Shown here: positions 25,873 to 34,475 of the stretch, piece by piece
Position numbering within the stretch: the stretch's first letter is position 1
How the letters are laid out: each line of letters opens with the position of its first letter
Assembly (NCBI RefSeq): GCF_021404545.1
Contig: NZ_JAAWWD010000066.1
Span: 1-52,726, forward strand
Length of the DNA: 52,726 nucleotides
Direction: 5' to 3'
Source: Aestuariivita sp.
GTDB taxonomy: Bacteria; Pseudomonadota; Alphaproteobacteria; Rhodobacterales; Rhodobacteraceae
Translations under genes and position numbers: made by a program
Notes under the pieces: generated by a model
What the model saw: the letters and a program-made list of their open reading frames with translations, nothing else
Database searches by the model: none
Told to the model about the DNA's origin: nothing

Positions 25873-27066
25873 ATGAGCCACGCCACGGCACCCGCCGGGC
25901 CGCTGAGCGGCTTCAAGATATTCGAGGCGACCGCATTCATCGCGGCCCCCCTTGCGACCATGAGCCTTGCCCAGCTGGGTGCGCAGGTTGTCCGGTTCGA
26001 TGCGCCCGAAGGCGGTCTGGATTATCGCCGCTGGCCGCTGGCTGCCTCGGGCACCAGCCTCTATTGGTCGATGCTGAACCGCGGCAAGGCGTCGACCACG
26101 CTTGATCTGCGCGCGGCTGAGGGCCGTGAACGGGCGGCGGAACTGATTGCGGCCACGCCGGGCGGTGGCGTCTTTGTCACCAACCTACCGACCAAGGATG
26201 CCCTGTCGCCCGCGCAACTGCTCAAGCGCGATCCGCGCACGATCATCGTGACCCTCGATGGCAGCCCCGACGGGATGTCCGCCATCGACTATACCGTTCA
26301 CGCCGCCTGCGGGGCGGCGATGATGACAGGCCCGGGCAATCACCAGGGACCGATCAACAATGCGGTGCCGGTCTGGGATATCATCTGCGGGCGCACGCTG
26401 GCCATGGGGCTGCTGGCCGCCGAGCTGGAGCGCAGCCGCACCGGTAAGGGACAGCATCTGGCGCTCAGCCTGTCGGACATCGCCATGGAGTGCATGGCCA
26501 ATGTCGGTATTCTGGCCGAGACCGAGCTGACCGGCGCGCCGCGCGCGCGGGATGGCAACTGGGTCTATGGCAGTTTCGGGCGGGATTTCAGATCTGCGGA
26601 CGGGCGCTGGTTCATGGTCACGGCCGTCACCCGCAAGCAATGGCGCGCCTTGATTGCAGCGACCGGGCTTGATGCCGACATCGCCAGGTTAGAGGCAAGG
26701 AGTGGTCGCAGATTTGATACCGACCCGGAGATCTATGCCGAACGCCATGCCATCGGCGCGCTGATCGAGGCGTGGGCAGCCACGCGCAGCCTGGCCCAGA
26801 TCTCTCAGGCCTTCGCGGGCACAGCCATCTGTTGGAGCGCCTATCGCGATACCTCCCAGCTTTTGGTTGAAGATCCCCGCGCAAGCACCGACAACCCGCT
26901 CTTTGTCAGACAGGCCCATCCCGGCCTTCCGGCGGTGCTGACAGCCCGTTCGCCGCTGCGGTTTTCTAACCATGGCGTGCTACCGCCGGGAATCGCCCCA
27001 AACCTGGGCGCGCAGACGCGTGCCGTTCTTGGGACAGCAGATACAGATTTGAAGGAATGCCCATGA
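25873..27066 (+). CDS. Type III (CaiB/BaiF) CoA-transferase
   Basis: A 397-residue family III CoA-transferase. These enzymes move CoA between carboxylates through an aspartyl-CoA intermediate. The N-terminal fold FKIFEATAFIAAPLATMSLA and GKGQHLALSLSDIAMECMAN are characteristic; D202 is the probable acyl-carrying Asp by position. It starts 3 bases after the hydrolase gene stop and its own stop overlaps the next gene. It would activate the imported acid for the dehydrogenases of the cluster. Some family members are racemases, but the context favours CoA transfer. Confidence 0.87.
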   Translation: MSHATAPAGPLSGFKIFEATAFIAAPLATMSLAQLGAQVVRFDAPEGGLDYRRWPLAASGTSLYWSMLNRGKASTTLDLRAAEGRERAAELIAATPGGGVFVTNLPTKDALSPAQLLKRDPRTIIVTLDGSPDGMSAIDYTVHAACGAAMMTGPGNHQGPINNAVPVWDIICGRTLAMGLLAAELERSRTGKGQHLALSLSDIAMECMANVGILAETELTGAPRARDGNWVYGSFGRDFRSADGRWFMVTAVTRKQWRALIAATGLDADIARLEARSGRRFDTDPEIYAERHAIGALIEAWAATRSLAQISQAFAGTAICWSAYRDTSQLLVEDPRASTDNPLFVRQAHPGLPAVLTARSPLRFSNHGVLPPGIAPNLGAQTRAVLGTADTDLKECP

Positions 27067-28628
27067 CACCGCCCCTGAGCCCAGCAGCCATTATCGGAAC
27101 CGGCATCATGGGGCGTGGAATTCTCCAGGTCCTTGCCCAATCTGGGGCAGATGTGCTGGCCTACGACACCAACCCGACGGTGGCCCAGGCCGCACGGGAC
27201 CACGCGCTTGACATGATCGCCAAGCTGGCCGCGAAAGGCCGGTTGGATCCCGCCATCGCGCGCAGCGCGCCGGATCGTATCCGGGTCATCCATGACCTGC
27301 GGGACCTCTGCGGGTGCACCCTCGTGATCGAGGCGGTCGCCGAAGAGCTTGCGGTCAAGCAGGCCTTGCTGGCCGAGCTGGAACAGATCGTCGCCCCTGA
27401 ATGCATATTGGCCAGCAACACCTCGTCGTTGATGATCTCAGCCATCGCGGCACGGTGCGCGCATCCCGGACGCGTCGCCGGGTTTCACTTCTTTAACCCG
27501 GTGCCCTTGATGCAGGTGGTCGAGGTGATTGCCGGTGAACGCACCTCCGAGGCGGTGCTGAAATCTTTGTCGGAGTTCGCCGAAGCATTCGGCCACACCG
27601 CGGTGCGCACGGCGGATACGCCCGGCTTTCTGGTCAATCATGCGGGACGAGGCCTCACGACCGAGGGGTTGCGCATGGTGCAGGAACGCATCGCCACCCC
27701 ATCACAGATCGACCACATCCTGACCAAGGCCGCAGGGGTCCGCATGGGACCATTTTCGCTTCTGGATCTTACCGGGCTGGACGTGTCGTCCAGGGTGTTC
27801 GACCTGATCTATGACGGCTTTTATCATGAACCGCGCTTTCGCCCGCAACCGATCCTGCATCGGCGGGTCGCAGCAGGCCTTTACGGTCGCAAATCGGGAG
27901 AGGGGTTCTACACCTATACGGCCCAGGGCCAGGCGCAGCCTGTCGCCGAGGCCGCAGTGCCGCCGGGCGATGGCGGGGCGGTTTGGCTGGGCGCAATCGA
28001 GGCGCCCTGGCGGGATCGTTTGATATCCCTCTTCCCGCCCCAAGCCATTGATGGCGGCGCCGCACCCGGCGCACAAAGCGTCATCATCCTGGCGCCTATA
28101 GGCCACGACACCACGACCGAGGCATCGGCACGGAACTTGGATGCCGCAAGATGCGTGTCAATCGATCCGCTCTTTGGTCACGGCCCGGATCCGTTTTTGA
28201 CGGTGATGCCCACGGTCGCGACCGACGCCGCCGCCCTTTTTCGTGTGACAGGCTGGCTTGCCGACACCCACGCCCTGGCGGTGATCGCCGACAGCCCGGG
28301 ATTTGTCTGTCAGCGCACGGTTGCGCTGATCGTCAACATTGCCTGCGATCTTGCACAACAGGGCATCGCCAGCGTCCACGACATCGACGCCGCCGTGCGC
28401 CTGGGGCTGGGCTATCCGACCGGCCCGCTCACCTGGGGGGACAGCATCGGGCCGAGCCATATCCTCCTGATTCTGGAGCGGATGCACCAGTTCTACGGCG
28501 ATCCACGCTATCGCCCCAGCCCATGGCTGAAACGCCGCGCGATGCTGGGTCTGTCGCTGCGCGCTGAACCGAGTTTTGACCCGCTGGCACAAAATCCAGG
28601 GCGGGCGTCCGGAGCCGGTGCGAAATAA
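27063..28628 (+). CDS. 3-Hydroxyacyl-CoA dehydrogenase, two C-terminal domains
   Basis: A 521-residue NAD enzyme. The Rossmann domain starts with AAIIGTGIMGRGILQVLAQS, the catalytic Ser/His region has NTSSLMIS and FHFFNPVPLMQVVE, and two helical 3HCDH C-domains follow (DTPGFLVNHAGRGLTTEGLR near 180 and DSPGFVCQRTVALIVNIACD near 415). It oxidises a 3-hydroxyacyl-CoA to the 3-oxo form, as PaaH-type enzymes do. The GAAGGA ribosome site favours ATG 27063, giving an ATGA overlap with the CoA-transferase; ATG 27057 is an alternative. No enoyl-CoA hydratase or thiolase gene lies in this array, so the pathway is incomplete locally. Confidence 0.9.
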   Translation: MTPPLSPAAIIGTGIMGRGILQVLAQSGADVLAYDTNPTVAQAARDHALDMIAKLAAKGRLDPAIARSAPDRIRVIHDLRDLCGCTLVIEAVAEELAVKQALLAELEQIVAPECILASNTSSLMISAIAARCAHPGRVAGFHFFNPVPLMQVVEVIAGERTSEAVLKSLSEFAEAFGHTAVRTADTPGFLVNHAGRGLTTEGLRMVQERIATPSQIDHILTKAAGVRMGPFSLLDLTGLDVSSRVFDLIYDGFYHEPRFRPQPILHRRVAAGLYGRKSGEGFYTYTAQGQAQPVAEAAVPPGDGGAVWLGAIEAPWRDRLISLFPPQAIDGGAAPGAQSVIILAPIGHDTTTEASARNLDAARCVSIDPLFGHGPDPFLTVMPTVATDAAALFRVTGWLADTHALAVIADSPGFVCQRTVALIVNIACDLAQQGIASVHDIDAAVRLGLGYPTGPLTWGDSIGPSHILLILERMHQFYGDPRYRPSPWLKRRAMLGLSLRAEPSFDPLAQNPGRASGAGAK

Positions 28629-28629
28629 C

Positions 28630-28645
28630 TTGAAAAAGTATTAAA
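28630..28645 (+). promoter_or_regulatory. Shared 16-base promoter element, copy 2
   Basis: TTGAAAAAGTATTAAA begins 2 bases after the 3-hydroxyacyl-CoA dehydrogenase stop and ends 89 bases before the acyl-CoA synthetase start. It differs by one base from the element at 19047-19062. The AT-rich stretch is conspicuous in a GC-rich region and suggests a second promoter within the array. Confidence 0.5.
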
Positions 28646-28734
28646 GATAAGTCTACCATACAATTCAGCGCTGCCAGCCGAGGGTCGGCGGAGAAAGCGC
28701 TGAACAGACAGCAGCGCGATGTGGGAGGAGCGGA

Positions 28735-30888
28735 ATGTCAGACAGTGGATCGGACCTTGCCCGGGCGCTTTTCAAGCCCCGTTCCGTTGCGCTGATCGGG
28801 GCATCCTCCAATCCGTCCAGCACGTCGGCCCGCCCCTTGAACTATCTGCTCAAACACGGATTTGCCGGCGCGATTTACCCGGTGAACCCATCGGTCGATG
28901 TGATCGGAGCCACCCCGTGTCATCCCAGCGTCCGCGATTTGCCGGGCCCGGTCGATCATGCCTTTATCATGGTCAGGGCCGATCGGGTCGCCGAGGCGGT
29001 CCGCTCCTGCGTTACCGCGGGGGTCACCTGCGCGACCATCCTCAGCGACGGTTTTGCCGAAGCGGGCCCCGAAGGGCGCGCTCGCGAAGCTGCGCTGATC
29101 CGGCTTGCCCGCGAGACCGGCATTCGCCTGCTTGGGCCCAATTCCATCGGGATCATCGACACGGACGGATTTACATGCAGCGCCAATGCAACCCTTGAGA
29201 TGGCGAACCTGTCGCGCGGCGGGTATGGCGTGATCTCCCAGAGCGGCAGCATGATCGGTGCGCTCCTGTCTCAGGGCGAGGCGCGTGGCATCGGCTATTC
29301 GAGCCTGGTATCGGTCGGCAATGAGGTCGATCTGACGGTGGGCGAAATCGGTGCGATGATGGTCGACGACCCGCGCTGCAAAGCTCTGCTGCTGTTTCTC
29401 GAATCTATTCAGGATCGCGCGGCCCTGACCGCATTTGCGCGAAAAGCGGAAGCGGCGGGCAAGCCTGTTCTGGCTTACAAGCTGGGACGTTCCAAAGCCG
29501 GTCGCGATCTGGCCGCCACCCATACCGGCGCGCTTGCCGGGGACGACGCCACGGCAGAGGCGCTGTTGGCGCATCTGGGGATCGCGCGGGTCCGTATCCT
29601 GGAAACCCTCTTTGAAGCACCGCCGCTGTTCTTCGGGCCCGCATCCGGGGCATCTGCGGCCACCGGCGCGCGGGTGGCGGTGGTCACCACGACGGGGGGC
29701 GGTGGGGCGATGGTGGTCGACATGCTGGCCGGCGCCGCGATGCAGTTGGCGCCGCCCTTGCCGCAGATCCAGCGCATTCTGTCCAGCCATGGGATTTCGG
29801 GCGGCAGCTCCGGCCTGATCGATCTGACGCTGGCAGGAACCCGGCCTGAGTTGGTGCGCGCCGTGCTCGAGGCGTTGATGGACAGTGATCAGGTCGATGC
29901 GATCGCCATGGTGATCGGGTCGTCCTCGCAATTCCATCCCGAGTTGGCGGTGGCACCCCTGCGCGGCTTTGCGGCAGCGGCCAAGCCGCTTGGGGTCTAT
30001 CTTGTTCCTGCGGCGGACCAATCGAGGCGGATCCTCACGGATGAGGGCCTGGCCGTGTTCCGAACCGCTGAATCCTGTGTCGAAGGGCTGCGGGCACGCC
30101 TGTTCCGTCGCAAACCTCAGCCCGACGTGGCCCCGCAGACGGACCTGGCCGACCAGGTAAGCCGCGCGCTGAAGCTTGTCGGCACCCGCGCTCTGGATGA
30201 GGTCGCCTCACGCGGGGTTTGCGATCTGCTGGGCATCGCGGGACCCGATGGCGCGCTGGCGACCAGCGCCGCCGAGGCCCGCGACATTTTCAACCGGCTC
30301 GGTGGGCCGGTGGTGCTCAAGATCGTGTCGGCGGATATCTCGCACAAGTCCGACAGCGGTGGTCTGCTGCTGGGGCTGACCGAGGCCTCCGCCGTTGTGG
30401 ACGGGTTCAACGCGCTGATGCGCGCCCAGGCCGAGGCGCATCCCGACGCCGTCCTGAAAGGCGTTCTGGTGCAAAAGATGGAACGCGGCGGCGTGGCCGA
30501 GGCGTTGATCGGCTATCGGCTGGACCCCTCCATGGGTCCGATGGTGATGCTGGGCGCAGGCGGCACGCTTGCGGAAATTCTTGATGACACCACGATGCGT
30601 GTGGCGCCGGTCACTTTGCCCATCGCACGCGAGATGATCGACGAGGTGCGATCTCTGCGCGCGGCCAAGGGATACCGCAATCGCCCTGTCGGCGATCTGG
30701 AGGCGGTGGCACACGCGATTGTCGCGCTGTCGCGCCTGGCCCATTGCGGCGCCGTGGCAGAGGCGGAAATCAACCCGCTGATGATCCAAGAGCAAGGGAA
30801 TGGTGTGCTGGCGCTTGATGCGCTGGTCGTGGCGCAAGGCGCCACCGCTCAGGAAACGACGGAGTCAGAGAGAAAAAAGGCCGGATGA
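28735..30888 (+). CDS. ADP-forming acetyl/acyl-CoA synthetase family protein
   Basis: A 717-residue fused enzyme of the NDP-forming acyl-CoA synthetase family, converting acyl-CoA + ADP + Pi to acid + CoA + ATP or the reverse. The N-terminal CoA-binding domain is at about 10-135 (SVALIGASSNPSSTSARPLN). The ligase domains carry SQSGSMIGALL and the conserved THTGALAG, and a C-terminal ATP-grasp domain begins near 490 (VVLKIVSADISHKSDSGGLL). The domain order is that of single-chain ACD enzymes. A GGGAGGAG ribosome site precedes ATG 28735. It could recover ATP from an acyl-CoA product of the lyase/dehydrogenase pathway, or activate the acid at the start. Confidence 0.88.
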   Translation: MSDSGSDLARALFKPRSVALIGASSNPSSTSARPLNYLLKHGFAGAIYPVNPSVDVIGATPCHPSVRDLPGPVDHAFIMVRADRVAEAVRSCVTAGVTCATILSDGFAEAGPEGRAREAALIRLARETGIRLLGPNSIGIIDTDGFTCSANATLEMANLSRGGYGVISQSGSMIGALLSQGEARGIGYSSLVSVGNEVDLTVGEIGAMMVDDPRCKALLLFLESIQDRAALTAFARKAEAAGKPVLAYKLGRSKAGRDLAATHTGALAGDDATAEALLAHLGIARVRILETLFEAPPLFFGPASGASAATGARVAVVTTTGGGGAMVVDMLAGAAMQLAPPLPQIQRILSSHGISGGSSGLIDLTLAGTRPELVRAVLEALMDSDQVDAIAMVIGSSSQFHPELAVAPLRGFAAAAKPLGVYLVPAADQSRRILTDEGLAVFRTAESCVEGLRARLFRRKPQPDVAPQTDLADQVSRALKLVGTRALDEVASRGVCDLLGIAGPDGALATSAAEARDIFNRLGGPVVLKIVSADISHKSDSGGLLLGLTEASAVVDGFNALMRAQAEAHPDAVLKGVLVQKMERGGVAEALIGYRLDPSMGPMVMLGAGGTLAEILDDTTMRVAPVTLPIAREMIDEVRSLRAAKGYRNRPVGDLEAVAHAIVALSRLAHCGAVAEAEINPLMIQEQGNGVLALDALVVAQGATAQETTESERKKAG

Positions 30889-31706
30889 CCACCATGCAAG
30901 CACAAAGCGCCGCGCCGGACGACGACCCGCGCGCACCCCTGATCTCATTTTCCGGCATCGGCAAGCAGTTCACCGTCAAGGGCGAACTCCTGCAGGCTGT
31001 CGAGAACATCGATCTGGATGTGTATCAGGGCGAAATTCTTACGCTGGTCGGTCCGTCGGGCTGCGGCAAATCCACCTTGCTCAACATTTGCGCGGGCCTC
31101 TATCCGGCCACGGCGGGCGATGTGTCATACGCAGGAAAACCGGTGGAGCCTTACAATCCGGCGGTGGGCTATATGACGCAAAGCGATCACCTGCTGCCCT
31201 GGCGCGACGTGGCCGGGAACATTGCGATTCCGCTGGAAATCAAGGGGTTGTCGAAGCCCGAGATCAAGGCGCAGGTCGAGGAGTTGATGGAGACCGTGGG
31301 CCTGTCGGGCTTTGGCGGATCCTATCCAAACCAGCTGTCGGGCGGGATGCGCAAACGCTGTGCGTTGGCGCGGCTCCTGGCCTATGACCCCGAAACCCTG
31401 CTGATGGACGAGCCCTTTGCGGCACTGGACGCGATGCTTCGGATGCGCATGCAGATCGAGATCCGCGAACTCTGCCGACGGCTGAACAAAACGGTGATGT
31501 TTGTCACCCATGATCTGGACGAGGCCGTGGCCATCGGCGACCGCTGCGTGGTCTTTACCGGCCGACCGGGCACGATAGAACGCGTGGTCGACGTGCCGCT
31601 CGCCCCCGATCGGAACATCCTGCATCTGCGCAAGGATCCCGACTACCGCACGATCACAGCCGACCTGTGGGATGTGCTTGCCCCATCCATCACGGAGGAC
31701 CGCTGA
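30885..31706 (+). CDS. ABC transporter ATPase, taurine/nitrate/sulfonate class
   Basis: A 273-residue ATPase with Walker A LVGPSGCGKSTLLN, Q-loop MTQSDHLLPWRD, signature LSGGMRKRCALARLLA, Walker B LLMDEPFAALD and H-loop VTHDLDEAV. The LLPW segment and DEPFAALD are characteristic of SsuB/TauB/ThiZ-like importers. It overlaps the synthetase gene by 4 bases (ATGA). It energises the permease and receptor encoded downstream. Confidence 0.92.
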   Translation: MTTMQAQSAAPDDDPRAPLISFSGIGKQFTVKGELLQAVENIDLDVYQGEILTLVGPSGCGKSTLLNICAGLYPATAGDVSYAGKPVEPYNPAVGYMTQSDHLLPWRDVAGNIAIPLEIKGLSKPEIKAQVEELMETVGLSGFGGSYPNQLSGGMRKRCALARLLAYDPETLLMDEPFAALDAMLRMRMQIEIRELCRRLNKTVMFVTHDLDEAVAIGDRCVVFTGRPGTIERVVDVPLAPDRNILHLRKDPDYRTITADLWDVLAPSITEDR

Positions 31707-31707
31707 T

Positions 31708-32493
31708 ATGGAGACGCCAAGCAGAACGTATATCTGGGTGCTGCGCGCGGCCTTCCTTGTCTCGGTGCTGAGCTTTTGGGAGTTTTCGTCTGGCCGTCTG
31801 GCATCGGAATTCTTCATCAGCAGCCCCAGCGCCATCGCGGTTCAATTCAGCCGGTGGGTGATGTCGGGCACCATCTTTTACCATGGCGCGATCACCCTGA
31901 TCGAAGCCCTTGGCGGGTTCCTGCTGGGCGGGATGATCGGGATGATCTTCGGCGTGTGGCTGGGCCGGGCCGAACTGGTGGCCGAAGTGCTCGATCCGTT
32001 CATCATGATGTTTTATTCGCTGCCGAAGGTCGCGCTGGCGCCGCTTTTTGTGCTGTGGTTCGGCATCGGGATCGACATGAAGATCTATTTGGCCGCGACC
32101 ATCGTGTTCTTTCTGGTGTTCCTGAACACCTATACCGGCGTGCGTGCGGTCAGCCGTGAACAGGTCGCCATTCTGCGTCTGATGGGGGCAACCGAAAAGC
32201 ACCTGTTGTTCAAGGTGGTGCTGCCTTCGGCGATCACCTGGGTGTTCACCGGGCTCCGCCTGTCGGTGCCCTATGCGCTGATCGGCGCGATCGTGGGTGA
32301 GCTGATCGCCTCCAATCGCGGACTGGGCTATCTGCTGGCAAACTCGGCAGGGCAATTCGACACGACCGGCGTCTTTGCCGCTCTGATCGGCATCATGATC
32401 ATGGCGTTCTTTCTGAACGCCGCGGTCAAGCTCCTGGAGGCCAAGGCCATGCCCTGGCGAGACCTGAACTCCAAACGCGAAATGTCGATCTGA
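31708..32493 (+). CDS. ABC transporter permease, SsuC/TauC class
   Basis: A 261-residue inner-membrane permease with about six helices. Its coupling segment is LMGATEKHLLFKVVLPSAIT, followed by GLRLSVPYALIGAIVGELIA, both typical of taurine/nitrate/thiamine-precursor importers. ATG 31708 sits just after the ATPase gene with GGAGGA upstream; the longer frame from 31672 overlaps the ATPase and is unlikely. It forms the channel of this importer. Confidence 0.92.
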   Translation: METPSRTYIWVLRAAFLVSVLSFWEFSSGRLASEFFISSPSAIAVQFSRWVMSGTIFYHGAITLIEALGGFLLGGMIGMIFGVWLGRAELVAEVLDPFIMMFYSLPKVALAPLFVLWFGIGIDMKIYLAATIVFFLVFLNTYTGVRAVSREQVAILRLMGATEKHLLFKVVLPSAITWVFTGLRLSVPYALIGAIVGELIASNRGLGYLLANSAGQFDTTGVFAALIGIMIMAFFLNAAVKLLEAKAMPWRDLNSKREMSI

Positions 32494-32572
32494 CGAAAAT
32501 CACCTCGGGGCCTGGCCCCGCAAAATGGCCACGGATCCAAACCGGGGCGTTCACACCGACAAGGAGGAAAGA

Positions 32573-33619
32573 ATGACACTGCTCGAGAAAATCAAACAGG
32601 GTGCCGCCGCGGCGGCCATGGCGGGCGCACTTGCGCTTGGGGCCGCACAGCCTGTTCAGGCTGAGGACAGGGTGAATTTTGCCATGCCCAGCGTCGGAAT
32701 GCTCTATCTGCCGGTCTATGTGGCCGATGTGATGGGCTATTTCGAGGAGGCCGACATCGACGCCAACCTGCAAGTGTTCAAGGCTGGCGGCGGCACCGCG
32801 ATGGCGGCGGTGCTGGGTGGCGACATGGATGTCTATATCGGCTCCACCTCGGCGGCGTTGCGGGCTGCTTCCAAGAACACCAACACTGTGATCATTGGCG
32901 CGATCATGACGCAATATGCGTCCAATGTGGTCATGCGCGGTGAGTTCGCCCGCGAGAAAGGTCTGACCGCCGACAGTACCATCGAAGAAAGACTGGCCGC
33001 GCTTGAAGGTGCGCGTATCGGTGTCACCGGCGCGGGCAGCGGGACCCACCAGTTGGCGCTGTATATGCTGACCGAAGCAGGTCTGGACCCCGAGCGTGAC
33101 GCCACGGTTGTCTTTGTCGGCGGCGGCAACGAAATCCTTGCGGCCTTTTCGCGCGGGCGGATCGATGCCTTTACGCTGTCGAACCCGACCAGCGATACCG
33201 CCATCGCAAACTATGACGGCTATCTGCTGTTCAACACCGCGGCGGGGCAGCTTCCCGCGCTGGATGGGCACCTTTATATCTCGGTCAACAGCCGTCAGGG
33301 CTGGATCGACGAGAACCCCGATCTGGCCAAGCGGATGATGGGCGCGATCCAGCGCGCGCAAACCGCCATGCACGACCCGGCGCTCACCGAAGAGATCCGG
33401 GATAGGGTCTACGACAGCACCTTCCCCAGAGTGGAGAAAGCGCTTTTCGATCAGGCCTGGACATCTGTTCTGCCGGCCTATCCCAAATCGCAGGCCATCA
33501 CGCGCGCGCAGATGGAGCGGGTCGTGACCTTCCTCAACAGGTTCTCGGAAAACAAGCTTGACGGTCTCGATATCGATGCGGCGTTCACCAACGACATGTT
33601 GGAAAGCCCGTCGAACTGA
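32573..33619 (+). CDS. ABC transporter substrate-binding protein (NMT1/THI5/TauA-like)
   Basis: A 348-residue secreted receptor. The signal peptide AAAAMAGALALGAAQPVQA (cut near residue 31) precedes VNFAMPSVGMLYLPVYVADV, a typical NMT1/SsuA opening. ATG 32573 has a strong AAGGAGG site; the upstream extension is not a signal sequence. Known ligands of the class are sulfonates, taurine, nitrate, thiamine or riboflavin precursors and aromatic acids. No sulfonatase or nitrate gene is near, so another ligand, perhaps the amide substrate of the adjacent hydrolase, is likely. Confidence 0.9.
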   Translation: MTLLEKIKQGAAAAAMAGALALGAAQPVQAEDRVNFAMPSVGMLYLPVYVADVMGYFEEADIDANLQVFKAGGGTAMAAVLGGDMDVYIGSTSAALRAASKNTNTVIIGAIMTQYASNVVMRGEFAREKGLTADSTIEERLAALEGARIGVTGAGSGTHQLALYMLTEAGLDPERDATVVFVGGGNEILAAFSRGRIDAFTLSNPTSDTAIANYDGYLLFNTAAGQLPALDGHLYISVNSRQGWIDENPDLAKRMMGAIQRAQTAMHDPALTEEIRDRVYDSTFPRVEKALFDQAWTSVLPAYPKSQAITRAQMERVVTFLNRFSENKLDGLDIDAAFTNDMLESPSN

Positions 33620-33721
33620 GATCCGCTTAACAAGCGTTGGCTTCGGCTGACGCTGACGTTCGCCTCGGTCCACGGGGCGGGCGTTCGACTGCAAGGACGA
33701 TAGCTTCGGGAGGGATGGACG

Positions 33722-34396
33722 ATGTCCGACAAGCTTGAAAAATGGCAAGGCCATGTGCCAGACGAGGAGCTCGCGGTTTACCGAAAGGGAGGCTTTGGCG
33801 CACGCATCGGTTTTGGCGAACGCCCCGCCTTGCTGAACATCGACACGACTTGGATGTTTGTCGACCCGTCCTACGATATGTGCGCGCGCGAAATGCCCGA
33901 GCTGCGCCGCGCGATCATTGAGCTGACCGGGCAATTCCGCGACCTTGGCCTGCCGGTCTACTATAGTCGGCGCGACAACCGGAATCATCCTGTGCGGCGC
34001 GGTATCTGGAACCACAAACTCTCTGTTGCCGAAAGCCACGGGTACACCACGGACACCCGCGCCGACGCATGGCCCGATGACTATGCACCCACGCCCGCCG
34101 ATGTGATTATCGAAAAGAACAAACCCTCGTGCTTTTTCCAGACCCCGCTTGAGTCCTTCCTGCGCTATGATCGGGTGGACACCCTGGTCGTGGTCGGCAT
34201 CTCGACCAGCGGCTGTGTGCGCGCCGCCGTGACGGATGCGTTTTCCCACAATTTCCGGGTGATCGTGGTCGAGGACGCGGTCGGAGACCGGAGCCCTTCG
34301 GCGGGTCTGGCCAGTTTGTTTGATATGGATATGAAGTTTGCCGACGTGGAAACTCAGGCTTATGTCAGTGCCGAGCTGACCGCCCGCTACGGTTGA
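33722..34396 (+). CDS. Isochorismatase-fold cysteine hydrolase 2 (N-carbamoylsarcosine amidase-like)
   Basis: A 224-residue hydrolase with D41 (LLNIDTTWMF), K132 (EKNKPSCFF) and C155 (STSGCVRAA), a complete Asp-Lys-Cys triad. The longer N-terminus and the K-x3-S-C-F-F spacing fit the N-carbamoylsarcosine amidase branch, distinct from the hydrolase at 25210-25869. It follows the ABC receptor gene by about 100 bases and ends the plus-strand array. It may deaminate or decarbamoylate the ABC-imported compound. The substrate is not deducible. Confidence 0.87.
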   Translation: MSDKLEKWQGHVPDEELAVYRKGGFGARIGFGERPALLNIDTTWMFVDPSYDMCAREMPELRRAIIELTGQFRDLGLPVYYSRRDNRNHPVRRGIWNHKLSVAESHGYTTDTRADAWPDDYAPTPADVIIEKNKPSCFFQTPLESFLRYDRVDTLVVVGISTSGCVRAAVTDAFSHNFRVIVVEDAVGDRSPSAGLASLFDMDMKFADVETQAYVSAELTARYG

Positions 34397-34475
34397 TTCT
34401 CAGCAGGGATGGCGCGCTCTGGCCACGCAGCTTTCTGATACTGCTGGCGCCCGTTCCAACGAAAGGACCGCATCT

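Noticed and set aside
32426-34249. Minus-strand open frame of 607 codons opposite the ABC receptor and hydrolase genes
   Set aside because: It spans two well-supported plus-strand genes and has no family motifs.
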